Source: Prevotellaceae bacterium UBA2718 (GTDB lineage: Bacteria; Bacteroidota; Bacteroidia; Bacteroidales; Bacteroidaceae). Taken from it: a DNA stretch of 15,139 nucleotides. Numbering within the stretch: the stretch's first letter is position 1; each line of letters opens with the position of its first letter. The DNA lies in assembly GCA_002353975.1 (NCBI GenBank), contig DEKQ01000053.1, forward strand, positions 1-15,139. The letters run 5' to 3'. The position numbers and the translations under genes were made by a program. The notes under the pieces are model-generated. The model searched no databases and was not told the origin of the DNA. It worked only from the letters and a program-made list of their open reading frames with translations. Below are positions 7,024 through 15,118 of the stretch, one piece after another.

Positions 7024-8856
7024 TTACCTCTCCGTGGCCGATGAGGTGCGGAGAGTCTTCTTGCCTTTGTGGATATACAGGCCCTGACCGGGGCTGGAGA
7101 CGCGCTTGCCGTCAAGGGTGTAGTATCCGTCATCACCGTTGGTCACATCCAGACGATAGACTTTTGTGACAGAGGTGGTTTCTCCGTCATCTTCAAATAC
7201 CATCTTCAGTTCGTCATAGACCATGCGGTCCAACGGTATGTGCAGGTATGCCGCACCCGCAGTTATGGACTGTGATGCTGCGGCCATGTGCTCAAACTGC
7301 TTCTCCTCGCCGTTGGTAATATAGTTCATATAGACCAGGTCGTTGCCTTCCTTATGGTATGGTGCGCTCCAGTCGTTCCAATATCCCCTTATGCCTTCAT
7401 CGCGGCAGTACTCCATCATCCACATCGGCTTGGTCTGCGACTTGTTGATATACAGCATCTCGCCGCCATATTCCGCCTCGGCCACGTCGCGCATACCGCG
7501 TGAACCCATTGCCCTGCCTCCGTTGGGGTCGTACTGGTCGCGGATGGCGAGCATCTCCTTCATGTGAGCTACGCTGATGTCGGCATTGCCACACTCATAG
7601 AAGATGATGCTGGGATAGTTGCGCAGGTAGATGATAGCATCGCGCATCAACTCCTTACGGTCTGTCCATCGCTGGTCCTCAACATCTGACTCGGCATCGC
7701 CGGCAGGCATCGCCTGGATAAGTCCCACGCGGTCACAGGACTGCACATCCTGTATCCACGGTGTGACGTGCATCCACCTGACGAGGTTGCCGCCGGACTT
7801 CACAAAGAGGTCGTTGCTGTAGTCGCTCAGCCATGCAGGCACGCTCTGTCCCACTCCGGGCCACTCGTTAGTGGTGCGCTGGGCATAGCCGTGTACCATC
7901 ATGACGCGGTCGTTGAGGTAGAACATACCGTTCTTGAACTCAGTCTTGCGGAATCCGGTCGTGGTGGTGACGGTGTCCTTGGCCACGATAGTCTTGACAT
8001 TGTACAGATAGCCATATCCCCATGACCAGAAATGCAGGCCGTTTACCTCCTTCTCAGCCTTCAGCACGGTGCGCCCGCCGGCAGGAGCCAGCTGACCCGC
8101 AGCACCGGTGAAGTGGGCTATCTCGGTGCCGTCAAGCTCGGTGATGATGACTTCCAGCGGCTCATCCTTTGCCGTTGCGCCGTCATTCTGCACCTCGCTC
8201 TCCACGCAGATGGTGGCTTTGCGTGACGGGACATCAAAATTCTTCGCATAGATATAGACGCCCGTGGTGCCGAGATTGGAATAGAGTGGCAGCGTCTGAT
8301 GCACCTCCGGCAGTATGTGCAGCCACACGTTCTTGTTCAGGCCGCCGTAGTTGGAGTAGAAGTTACTGCTGTTCCACTGCAGCTGGCTGTTGGTATTTCT
8401 CTTATGGTAATTCCAGGAGTTGTCGGTTTTCACCTCAATGCGGTTCTCGCCCGCCTGCAGTTTGTCGGTGATGTCAAAGCCGAAAGCCATGACACCGTTC
8501 TCGCTGTAGCCCACATCCTTGCCGTTCACCTTAACATCAGCAGCCAGACGGCAGCCCTCAAACTCAACGATTACGCGCTTGCCCTGCGCCGACTCGGGCA
8601 GGGTGAAGGTCTTGCGATACCATACGATGCCGTCGCTCTGGTCGGTGATATAGACCTTGAAGGCCTCATCCTCATTCCATGCGTGCGGCAGGGTCACATG
8701 CTCAGTGCCGGTCTTCACGCCCGATGCCAGCTCTGAATAGTCTATCTCCCAATCGCTGTTGAAGTTATATACCTCGTGCGCCATTACCGGGACAGACAGC
8801 AGGTGGCAGATGACGAACGAAAGGGTTATCAGAAGTATTCTATATATCTTGTTCAT
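7024..8856 (-). CDS. Chimeric exported protein: N-terminal half of a GH2 glycosidase with a foreign C-terminal tail
   Basis: This 610-residue protein has a signal peptide (1-26, cut near PVMA before HEV). It continues with a GH2 sugar-binding jelly roll (about 30-185, with LPHAWN, WYRKTFTLP and FEGCRLAADVKVNGKDVG), an immunoglobulin-like domain (about 195-300) and the first part of the GH2 barrel (from FKNGMFYLNDRVMMVHGYAQ, about 307). The candidate nucleophile is E482 in WMMEYCRDEG. At the acid/base position the usual GNE reads GNA (A425), with a glutamate at 421 in YECGN. GH2 similarity stops after about residue 511. The rest (Y512-ITNGEEKQF, AGAAYLHIP, MVFEDDGETT, YYTLDGKRVSSPGQGLYI) is the tail of another type of Prevotella exported protein. 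The enzyme thus lacks the last strands of its barrel, which lie in the upstream gene 36 bases away. Activity on its own is doubtful. Confidence 0.85.
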   Translation of the reverse strand: MNKIYRILLITLSFVICHLLSVPVMAHEVYNFNSDWEIDYSELASGVKTGTEHVTLPHAWNEDEAFKVYITDQSDGIVWYRKTFTLPESAQGKRVIVEFEGCRLAADVKVNGKDVGYSENGVMAFGFDITDKLQAGENRIEVKTDNSWNYHKRNTNSQLQWNSSNFYSNYGGLNKNVWLHILPEVHQTLPLYSNLGTTGVYIYAKNFDVPSRKATICVESEVQNDGATAKDEPLEVIITELDGTEIAHFTGAAGQLAPAGGRTVLKAEKEVNGLHFWSWGYGYLYNVKTIVAKDTVTTTTGFRKTEFKNGMFYLNDRVMMVHGYAQRTTNEWPGVGQSVPAWLSDYSNDLFVKSGGNLVRWMHVTPWIQDVQSCDRVGLIQAMPAGDAESDVEDQRWTDRKELMRDAIIYLRNYPSIIFYECGNADISVAHMKEMLAIRDQYDPNGGRAMGSRGMRDVAEAEYGGEMLYINKSQTKPMWMMEYCRDEGIRGYWNDWSAPYHKEGNDLVYMNYITNGEEKQFEHMAAASQSITAGAAYLHIPLDRMVYDELKMVFEDDGETTSVTKVYRLDVTNGDDGYYTLDGKRVSSPGQGLYIHKGKKTLRTSSATER

Positions 8857-8892
8857 AGTTCACTTGGAAAATTATTAGTTGTCTTTTATTCG

Positions 8893-11175
8893 TTATTCGT
8901 TTCCTGCATCTTTAAGGAATTCTATCTCGGCAATGTTCAGCACGTAGCTGCTACCGGACACTGCTGCCGTTGAGCCGCTCAACTCCACAATATCGCCAAA
9001 GGCATCGCCCGTGGTGCTCTGGTTCAGCATCTTTACTCTGTAAGTCTCAGAAGCAGGTGCCTCGCTGAGCTTCATGCGCACATATCCGAGCGACTTTGGG
9101 GTCCAGCCGCGCCACACCTCCGTCTCGCCGGCATAGATGGCGAGAGGATAGCTCGTGGTGCGGAAGTTGGTGCCGCCCATCTTGCATGAAATCTCCTTCA
9201 GCTTCACCGGTTCGTTGAAAGTAAACTCTATCCACGAGGTGTTGAGCGTGTTGCCGCTTGACCATGAGGTGGTCTCTTTGTCATCGTAGCATGTCTTCGG
9301 GTCACCTCCGCTGCCCGCCTTGGCACTCTTCACCGGAACGCCTACGAGGCTCTGCACGAAGCTGGGCTCCGAAGGTGTCTCTCCACGGTCCAGCACGGGC
9401 TTCAGTCCGTCTGAAGGCTTAAAGGTCGTCAGTCCGCCCTCGGTCTTTATGGGGAGAGTGGTGAGGTCTATGCTGGCAGAACCCAGCCCCTCGGCGCTTG
9501 CCGTGAGCTTCACGGCTCCGGCCTCGGTCAGCGAGCGCAGCATGACACGGTTGACACCGCACTCTACCGGCAACGTGGTTGCACGCACATAGTTATCGTT
9601 TGTCCATCTGCCTCCAATGGGTTGTGTGGAGCCGTGAGCCACGCCGCCAAGCCACTCGGCAGGGCCTTCAAGGCTGAAAGTCACGTCGCGGTTGTCCAAC
9701 GGACAGCGACGGCCCTCGCTGTCTAATATCTCTACGGTGACAAGAGCCAGGTCGGCACCGTCGGCCTTCCATCCCGTAGGATGCTGCATGGCGGTGAGTA
9801 CCAGCTGAGAAGCGTCGCCGGTAGTCTCGATGGAATAGCGCGACTGCTCGCTGTGCTGCGCGTCATAGCCGATAGCGGTAAGCGTACCTGCCACGTATGG
9901 CACGTCTTTGAACGTGTAAAGGAAGTCACCGTCCTTCTTCGTAGGCTGCTGGACTTTGTCGTTAGGGAGCACCAACTCAACGGAGGGGCTGGTGGATACC
10001 ACAAAGACAGTAGGTATGGTCTGACCCTCGTCATAGTTCCAGTGGCCGCAGATGTAGGTGTGAGGCTTCAGGTCATCAACCCATCCGTCCCACATGGCCT
10101 GGTGTGTATAGAAGGCATCCTTAGGCAGACGCATTGGGTCAACAACGCCGCTGGTACGGAAATTCTCCACTCCGCGGCTGTGGGTCTGCGAGTCACTGAA
10201 GATAATCTTCACGCCACCGGCGTTCACTCTCGTGCCCTGACCGGGGCGCTCCTGCCAGTATTCCTGCCAGCGATGCACCAGTTCGGCGGCAAAATTATCG
10301 CTGTTGTGGTGGTAGGAAGCGGACGTTGTCACCACCTCCTCACTGTTTGCCTTGCGTGCAGTCATGGCAGGATAGAGCAAGTTAGTGCCTACGTCACCGG
10401 CTTTCTTCAACACCGGCACGGTGTATGTCTGCCCTGCCTTGCCGCGCATCACAACGCCTGTCTGTCCGGGAACAGTCTCTATGCGCTTCATTTTTACCTG
10501 GTCATCCTTGACAGACTCGGCCACGTATGCCCGCAGTTCAGACTTGCTCAGGTCGAGATTCAGCGGCGACGCAAACGAGAAACAGTCCGCCGGTGCATGG
10601 ATGCTATACTCCTCTACCTCAGGCACAAAGCGCACTGCCAGCAGGCTGTAGGCCCGGTCAGAGGTAAAGAAATAGACTCCCTCGGTGGTGGCAGTGTGCT
10701 TCAGCTCAACAGGCGACGTAGAGGTAGGGAACTCCTGCACCGTCTCTCCGTTGAACTTCATTACCATTTTACGTCCGTCGTAGGTGCTGGAGTTCTTCAT
10801 AATGACATATAGCGTACCGGGAACAGCCACATGAATGGCGAAGCAGTCATCTGTTGTCTTGCTGACCGCAGACTGCGAAGCCGTCATACCCTTAGAGTCA
10901 AAGATATTGCCTGCAACGTTTGTTCCTATGCGCTGTACGCTCCATCTGCTGCCGTCGCTGAATGTTCCTTCGTATGAAGCCGTCTCAATGGTCAGGGTCC
11001 TGGCGCTGGAGGCCCTGAGATAGAGGCCGTTAAAGGGAGTTACAGCCTGAAAAGTACGTCCGGCACTGAACTGGTCGAAGCACCAGAAAGACGGTTCGCG
11101 GACTAATACGTCGGCTGCAAAGCTTGCTATCGCACACAGTGACAGCAAGCAAAATGCAATGAAATGTCTCTTCAT
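8893..11175 (-). CDS. Chimeric exported protein: carbohydrate-binding-like N-terminus fused to the C-terminal half of a GH2 glycosidase
   Basis: This 760-residue protein has a signal peptide (1-20, cut near SFA before ADV). Residues 21-185 form a beta-rich, binding-module-like region (LVREPSFWCFDQFSAGRTF, GTLYVIMKNSS, GVYFFTSDRAYSLLAVRFVP). Residues 186-287 form a second beta-rich part with VPGQTGVVMRGKAGQTYTVP, common in Prevotella exported proteins. From Y288 it becomes the end of a GH2 barrel (NFAAELVHRWQEYW, RVNAGGVKIIFSDSQTHSRG, MRLPKDAFYTHQAMWDGWVD). It then has a DUF4982-like domain (about 370-440), a GH2 C-terminal domain (about 455-575, LTAMQHPTGWKADGADLALV) and a discoidin/CBM32-like domain (about 605-755). 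No N-terminal GH2 domains or catalytic glutamates are present; these lie in the next gene. Both genes are probably one transcript. A promoter-like -7 box lies at 11239-11246. Confidence 0.85.
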   Translation of the reverse strand: MKRHFIAFCLLSLCAIASFAADVLVREPSFWCFDQFSAGRTFQAVTPFNGLYLRASSARTLTIETASYEGTFSDGSRWSVQRIGTNVAGNIFDSKGMTASQSAVSKTTDDCFAIHVAVPGTLYVIMKNSSTYDGRKMVMKFNGETVQEFPTSTSPVELKHTATTEGVYFFTSDRAYSLLAVRFVPEVEEYSIHAPADCFSFASPLNLDLSKSELRAYVAESVKDDQVKMKRIETVPGQTGVVMRGKAGQTYTVPVLKKAGDVGTNLLYPAMTARKANSEEVVTTSASYHHNSDNFAAELVHRWQEYWQERPGQGTRVNAGGVKIIFSDSQTHSRGVENFRTSGVVDPMRLPKDAFYTHQAMWDGWVDDLKPHTYICGHWNYDEGQTIPTVFVVSTSPSVELVLPNDKVQQPTKKDGDFLYTFKDVPYVAGTLTAIGYDAQHSEQSRYSIETTGDASQLVLTAMQHPTGWKADGADLALVTVEILDSEGRRCPLDNRDVTFSLEGPAEWLGGVAHGSTQPIGGRWTNDNYVRATTLPVECGVNRVMLRSLTEAGAVKLTASAEGLGSASIDLTTLPIKTEGGLTTFKPSDGLKPVLDRGETPSEPSFVQSLVGVPVKSAKAGSGGDPKTCYDDKETTSWSSGNTLNTSWIEFTFNEPVKLKEISCKMGGTNFRTTSYPLAIYAGETEVWRGWTPKSLGYVRMKLSEAPASETYRVKMLNQSTTGDAFGDIVELSGSTAAVSGSSYVLNIAEIEFLKDAGNE

Positions 11176-11238
11176 GTGATGTTTTTTGTTTTTGTGTTAT
11201 GTAGATATAAAAATTGTTCAGGATGCTATATCAAGCGG

Positions 11239-11246
11239 CAAAGTTA
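11239..11246 (-). promoter_or_regulatory. Candidate -7 box ahead of the chimeric glycosidase genes
   Basis: On the minus strand TAACTTTG (11239-11246) matches TAnnTTTG, about 64 bases before the ATG at 11175. I found no TTG at the right distance upstream, so the -33 element is weak or absent. A regulated promoter that needs an activator would look like this. Confidence 0.45.
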
Positions 11247-11287
11247 CGAAAATTATTACAAAGTAGAGTTAAATATCACATAAAAAA

Positions 11288-11319
11288 TGTGTGTCTTCCG
11301 CAAAAAATTATTACCTTTG
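11288..11319 (+). promoter_or_regulatory. Promoter for the SRPBCC gene and probably argH
   Basis: TACCTTTG (11312-11319) is an exact -7 box. TGTG (11288-11291), 20 bases upstream, is an imperfect -33 box. Transcription would begin near 11325, about 27 bases before the ATG at 11352. Confidence 0.55.
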
Positions 11320-11351
11320 CAGCCTGAAAATAAAAAACATACAAGAAAACA

Positions 11352-11828
11352 ATGACACAATACGAAAGCGAAGTAAAGTATATCTCGGCCCCGGTGGAGC
11401 GCGTCTATGCCATGCTGAGCAACCTTGAGAACCTGCGTCCGCTGCTGTCATCGGCTCAGGATAACGACACCGTGCGCCAGCAAATGGAGCAGGCAGGGCA
11501 AGACCCGTCAATGCTCGACAGCCTGAAGGATGTGCAGCTGACGGAGGACAGGATAGCCATACCCGCCCCGATGGTGGGCGAGATATCGCTCTGCATCATT
11601 GAGCGCGAGGAGAACAAGACCATCAAGTTCGCCACAGAGCAGTCTCCCGTAGAGGCCAATCTGTGGATTCAGGTGCTCCCCACGACCGTCGCTGAGGGTC
11701 AGGAGGCAACGAAGATGCGCCTCACAATGAAGGCTGACCTGAACCCGATGCTGAAGATGATGGTAGGAAACAAGATAAAAAGCGGGCTTGATAAGTTTGC
11801 CGACATGCTCTGCATGATAAACTATTGA
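11352..11828 (+). CDS. SRPBCC (START/Bet v1-like) family protein
   Basis: The 158-residue product begins YESEVKYISAPVERVYAMLS, the usual SRPBCC opening in which a first strand leads into the helix after the AP. Beta strands (DRIAIPAPMVGEISLCIIER, KTIKFATEQ, ANLWIQVLPT, TKMRLTMKADL) and a long C-terminal helix (NPMLKMMVGNKIKSGLDKFA) follow. These folds enclose a hydrophobic pocket for lipids or other small ligands. No signal peptide is present, so it is cytoplasmic. A gene of this type is a common upstream neighbour of argH in Bacteroidales, although a link to arginine synthesis is not established. argH starts 56 bases further on. Confidence 0.82.
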   Translation: MTQYESEVKYISAPVERVYAMLSNLENLRPLLSSAQDNDTVRQQMEQAGQDPSMLDSLKDVQLTEDRIAIPAPMVGEISLCIIEREENKTIKFATEQSPVEANLWIQVLPTTVAEGQEATKMRLTMKADLNPMLKMMVGNKIKSGLDKFADMLCMINY

Positions 11829-11884
11829 CCGCACAATAAATTAATGCAGGGATAAATACATAATCCGTTAATTTGTCAATTTGA

Positions 11885-13222
11885 ATGAAACTCTGGTCAA
11901 AAGGATTTGAAATCAACAAGGAGATAGAGCGCTTCACCGTAGGCCGTGACCGCGAGATGGACCTCTATCTGGCAAAATATGACGTGCTGGGCAGCATGGC
12001 CCACATCACGATGCTCAACAGCATAGGCCTCATCGGCGATGACGAGCTGCCGCAACTGCTGCAGGAGCTGCGCAAGATTTACGCTCTGTGTGAGCGTGGA
12101 GAGTTTGTCATTGAGGACGACATCGAGGACGTTCACTCTCAGGTGGAGCTGCTGCTGACGCGTGCCCTGGGCGATATGGGCAAGAAGATACACAGCGGAC
12201 GCTCCAGAAACGACCAGGTATTGGTTGACCTGAAACTGTTCACCCGTGCGGCATTGCGCGAGGTTGTGGAAGAGACAAAGACCCTCTTTGACGAGCTAAT
12301 AGCTCAGAGCAACGCCACAAAGGACGTGCTCATGCCCGGCTATACGCATCTGCAGATTGCCATGCCGTCAAGCTTCGGACTGTGGTTCGGGGCCTACGCC
12401 GAGTCGCTCACCGATGATATGCTCTACCTTCAGGCGGCCTACAAGATGACTAACCGCAACCCCTTAGGCTCTGCCGCGGGCTACGGCTCATCCTTCCCCC
12501 TCAACCGTCAGATGACGACAGACCTGCTGGGCTTCGATTCTATGGACTACAACGTGGTCTATGCCCAGATGGGACGCGGCAAGATGGAGCGCAACGTGGC
12601 ATTCTCCATAGCCGGTCTGGCAGGCACGATGGCGAAGATGGCGTTTGACGCGTGCCTCTTCAACTCACAGAATTTCGGCTTCATCAAGCTGCCGAAGGAG
12701 TGCACCACCGGCTCAAGCATCATGCCCCACAAGAAGAATCCCGATGTCTTTGAGCTCATCCGCGCCAAGTGCAACAAGTTGCAGGCACTGCCGACACAGG
12801 TTACTCTCATTCAGAACAACCTGCCGTGCGGCTACTTCCGCGACCTGCAGATCATCAAGGAGTGCTTCCTGCCCGCCTTCGACGAGCTGAAAGACTGCCT
12901 ACGCATGTGCGCGTATATTATAAATAAGGTGGAAGTGAAACGCGACATTCTGGACAACCCGATGTACGATGCCATCTTCTCCGTAGAGGAAGTGAACCGC
13001 CTGGCAGCTGCCGGAATGCCGTTCCGCGATGCCTACAAGAAGGTGGGCCTCGACATAGAGGCAGACAATTTCACGCCCAACAAGGAGATACACCACACCC
13101 ATGAGGGCTCAATAGGCAATCTGTGCAACGACCGCATCACCGCCCTGATGGACCAGATCCTCAGCGAGTTCCACTTTGAGCGCGCCCAGCAGGCAGAGGA
13201 AAAACTTATCAAAGGAATATGA
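11885..13222 (+). CDS. argH: Argininosuccinate lyase
   Basis: The 445-residue product catalyses the last step of arginine synthesis, splitting argininosuccinate into arginine and fumarate in the cytoplasm as a tetramer. It carries the motifs of the fumarase/aspartase superfamily: HSGRSRND at 103-110, GYTHLQ at 152-157 and GSSIMPHKKNP at 276-286, the last holding the catalytic serine loop. It starts MKLWSKGFEINKEIERFTVG, as expected for Bacteroidales ArgH, and the length is usual for the group. The stop codon overlaps the next start (ATGA at 13219-13222), so the lipoprotein gene is translationally coupled to it. No separate strong promoter was seen in the 56 bases before the gene. Confidence 0.96.
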   Translation: MKLWSKGFEINKEIERFTVGRDREMDLYLAKYDVLGSMAHITMLNSIGLIGDDELPQLLQELRKIYALCERGEFVIEDDIEDVHSQVELLLTRALGDMGKKIHSGRSRNDQVLVDLKLFTRAALREVVEETKTLFDELIAQSNATKDVLMPGYTHLQIAMPSSFGLWFGAYAESLTDDMLYLQAAYKMTNRNPLGSAAGYGSSFPLNRQMTTDLLGFDSMDYNVVYAQMGRGKMERNVAFSIAGLAGTMAKMAFDACLFNSQNFGFIKLPKECTTGSSIMPHKKNPDVFELIRAKCNKLQALPTQVTLIQNNLPCGYFRDLQIIKECFLPAFDELKDCLRMCAYIINKVEVKRDILDNPMYDAIFSVEEVNRLAAAGMPFRDAYKKVGLDIEADNFTPNKEIHHTHEGSIGNLCNDRITALMDQILSEFHFERAQQAEEKLIKGI

Positions 13223-13776
13223 AGACACTATTGAGATACCTCCCTACCCTTCTCGTTGTGCTGCTGATGCTCAGCGGTTGCGGCAAGCTGGAGGATGAAT
13301 ACAGCATCAAATACCGCTGCCGCTTCCTCTTCAACAACGCCATTCACAACAACACCCGCATACAGGCAGCCTGCACCTCATGGGGTACCTTCGTGCATAT
13401 CACCCTCACGGGCAACCGCACGGTAAAGCTTGAGGTCTTCGGTCAGGATGCCGAACTGGTGCAACCCGTTGCCAGCGAGCAGCCGGAGCACTATGCCCTC
13501 GGCATAGACAACGGCAGCGGACTCTTCATAGGCTGCTCAAGCTTCAACGACGGAGCCATCTATGTCTTTGACGGTCAGTGCCCGAACTGCTACAGCGGAG
13601 GCATGACATCCTACCGCCTGGCCTTCAGTCAGAGCGGGCAATGGGTGACATGTCCCTCGTGCCATCGCTCATACGACCTGAACAACGGTGGCCTCGTGGT
13701 GCAGGGCGACGCCGGTTCCAAACTCTACAGATACCGCGCCTCATACAGCGGACAGATACTTCAGGCATTTAATTAG
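13219..13776 (+). CDS. Lipoprotein with two CPxC motifs (Rieske-like or zinc-binding end)
   Basis: The 185-residue product has a lipoprotein signal with lipobox LSGC (residues 18-21), so it is anchored through C21, probably at the periplasmic side of a membrane. The middle is beta-rich. Near the C-terminus are C121-P-N-C124 and C145-P-S-C148-H149, followed by RSYDLNNGGLV and a short beta tail. The spacing and the CPxxxxxYDL pattern recall a Rieske domain, but the histidine positions hold asparagine and cysteine. Four cysteines could instead bind zinc or another iron-sulfur cluster. I do not know its function. It overlaps argH by four bases, and a beta-barrel protein gene follows, which suggests shared transcription more than a role in arginine synthesis. 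Confidence 0.8.
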   Translation: MKTLLRYLPTLLVVLLMLSGCGKLEDEYSIKYRCRFLFNNAIHNNTRIQAACTSWGTFVHITLTGNRTVKLEVFGQDAELVQPVASEQPEHYALGIDNGSGLFIGCSSFNDGAIYVFDGQCPNCYSGGMTSYRLAFSQSGQWVTCPSCHRSYDLNNGGLVVQGDAGSKLYRYRASYSGQILQAFN

Positions 13777-13798
13777 TAATCATCACAAGCACTACATA

Positions 13799-15010
13799 TT
13801 GACTTCCCGTGTCGTGTGGTGCGTCACTGTGTGGCGCACATTCATCACCACCCTTCTCTTACTGCCCATTCTCCCTCTGCAGGCGCAGATGGACAGCACC
13901 CTTTTCAGCTCCCGCTATGCCATAGACAGCACGGCGGTGGGTGAGCTGCGGCTGCATATAGACAACCTCTCATTCTTCAAGGACAACGAATGGGACGGCG
14001 AGATGGCCAAGGGCTACACTCTGCCCGGGCTTTGGCTACAGCCCACGGTGAGCTATACGCCGCTGAAGAACATACACTTGCAGGCCGGACTGCACGCCCT
14101 TCTGTATGCCGGCACCATCAAATACCCGTCGCTGATGTATCAGGACCTGCCCTCATGGAAAGGCGACCAATACCAGAAGGGCACTCACCTGCTGCCCTTC
14201 TTCCGCGCCAACGTGGACTTGGGAGCGGTGCATATCGTCCTCGGAGACATCTATGGCGGCAGCAACCACCTTCTGCCAGACCCGCTATACGCCCAGGAAC
14301 TGAACCTCACCGCCGACCCAGAGATGGGCCTGCAGGTGCTTCTGGACCTGCCACGGTGGCACATGGACGCGTGGGTCAACTGGCAATCCTTTATCTTCCG
14401 CGGCGATCACCACAGCGAGGCATTCTGCTTCGGACTGGCAAACCGCATCAGCCTCCTCTCCCCACGCTCCGCAGCGGCACGCAAAGGATATTCTCTGACG
14501 CTGCCTGTCAACATTCTGGCACAGCATGTGGGCGGTGAGATAGACAGTCTCGGGGCCGTCAGCACACACTTCAACGGCTCCATAGGCATAGAGCTGCAGC
14601 GACAGAGACCCGCCTCATGGCTGCAGAAGTGGGCTTTGGAGGCTCACATCGTGGGCTATGACCAGAACAAAGGCAACAAATGGCCGGTGACCCAAGGCTG
14701 GGGTGCATACGCAGCAGCAAGCGCACAGCTGAAATGCGGCGTAGGGCTGAAGGCGGGATATATGTACAATCACGACTTCCAGACACTGTTAGGCTACAGC
14801 TACTACGGCACAATGTCATCGACAAAGGCCTACCGCTCCCCCTCGGTCATCAATCTCAAGGCCGACTGGACCAAGGCCTTCTCGCCTCACTACGCCATCG
14901 GAGCCCGGGTAGAGGCATTCGCATTCTTTGCCGACAAGAACTCATTCAACCTCTCTTTCGGCGTCTTCTTCCGTGCCACTCCAAGCTTCTTGCTGAAGAA
15001 GTTCAAGTAG
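13799..15010 (+). CDS. Probable outer-membrane beta-barrel protein with a non-ATG start
   Basis: No in-frame ATG precedes the signal peptide. The TTG at 13799 gives 403 residues and a good signal peptide (TSRVVWCVTVWRTFITTLLL, then LPILPLQA before QMDS). GTG at 13814 or 13829 are alternatives. A GTG at 13688 would overlap the lipoprotein gene and add unlikely sequence. The mature protein has alternating amphipathic strands rich in aromatic residues and glycine (KNIHLQAGLHALLYAG, WHMDAWVNWQSFIF, GVGLKAGYMYNHDF, FNLSFGVFFRATPSF), typical of outer-membrane barrels, with a final aromatic strand. No TonB plug or enzyme motif is visible. It lies 22 bases past the lipoprotein stop codon, so the two may work together in the envelope. 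Specific role unknown. Confidence 0.75.
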   Translation: MTSRVVWCVTVWRTFITTLLLLPILPLQAQMDSTLFSSRYAIDSTAVGELRLHIDNLSFFKDNEWDGEMAKGYTLPGLWLQPTVSYTPLKNIHLQAGLHALLYAGTIKYPSLMYQDLPSWKGDQYQKGTHLLPFFRANVDLGAVHIVLGDIYGGSNHLLPDPLYAQELNLTADPEMGLQVLLDLPRWHMDAWVNWQSFIFRGDHHSEAFCFGLANRISLLSPRSAAARKGYSLTLPVNILAQHVGGEIDSLGAVSTHFNGSIGIELQRQRPASWLQKWALEAHIVGYDQNKGNKWPVTQGWGAYAAASAQLKCGVGLKAGYMYNHDFQTLLGYSYYGTMSSTKAYRSPSVINLKADWTKAFSPHYAIGARVEAFAFFADKNSFNLSFGVFFRATPSFLLKKFK

Positions 15011-15037
15011 CCTGGCATGTTAAAATGTGTGAAGACG

Positions 15038-15069
15038 TTTGCCCATATCGGTAATTATCCTTACCTTTG
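15038..15069 (+). promoter_or_regulatory. Promoter of tRNA-Leu, with a small leader hairpin
   Basis: TTTG (15038-15041), 20 bases, then TACCTTTG (15062-15069) matches the Bacteroidetes consensus fully. The start is expected near 15075, leaving about 44 bases before the tRNA. That leader holds a 6-bp hairpin, CGGCAT (15083-15088) with ATGCCG (15095-15100) and a CAGCAC loop. Confidence 0.8.
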
Positions 15070-15118
15070 CACGCTGAAACGTCGGCATCAGCACATGCCG
15101 GCCCACTGCACACCCACT

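Noticed and set aside
7081..10247. A 14-base direct repeat, GCCCTGACCGGGGC, at 7081-7094 and 10234-10247, one copy in each chimeric gene
   Set aside because: It was considered as the recombination site between the two genes. Both copies encode PGQG, but each lies inside protein sequence that fits its own family on both sides and away from the switch points at 7323 and 10314, so chance is the better explanation.
9781..10812. Plus-strand open frame of 343 codons opposite the 760-residue protein
   Set aside because: It is antisense to a gene with clear domains, has no promoter or start signal, and its product resembles no protein type. It was treated as a shadow frame.
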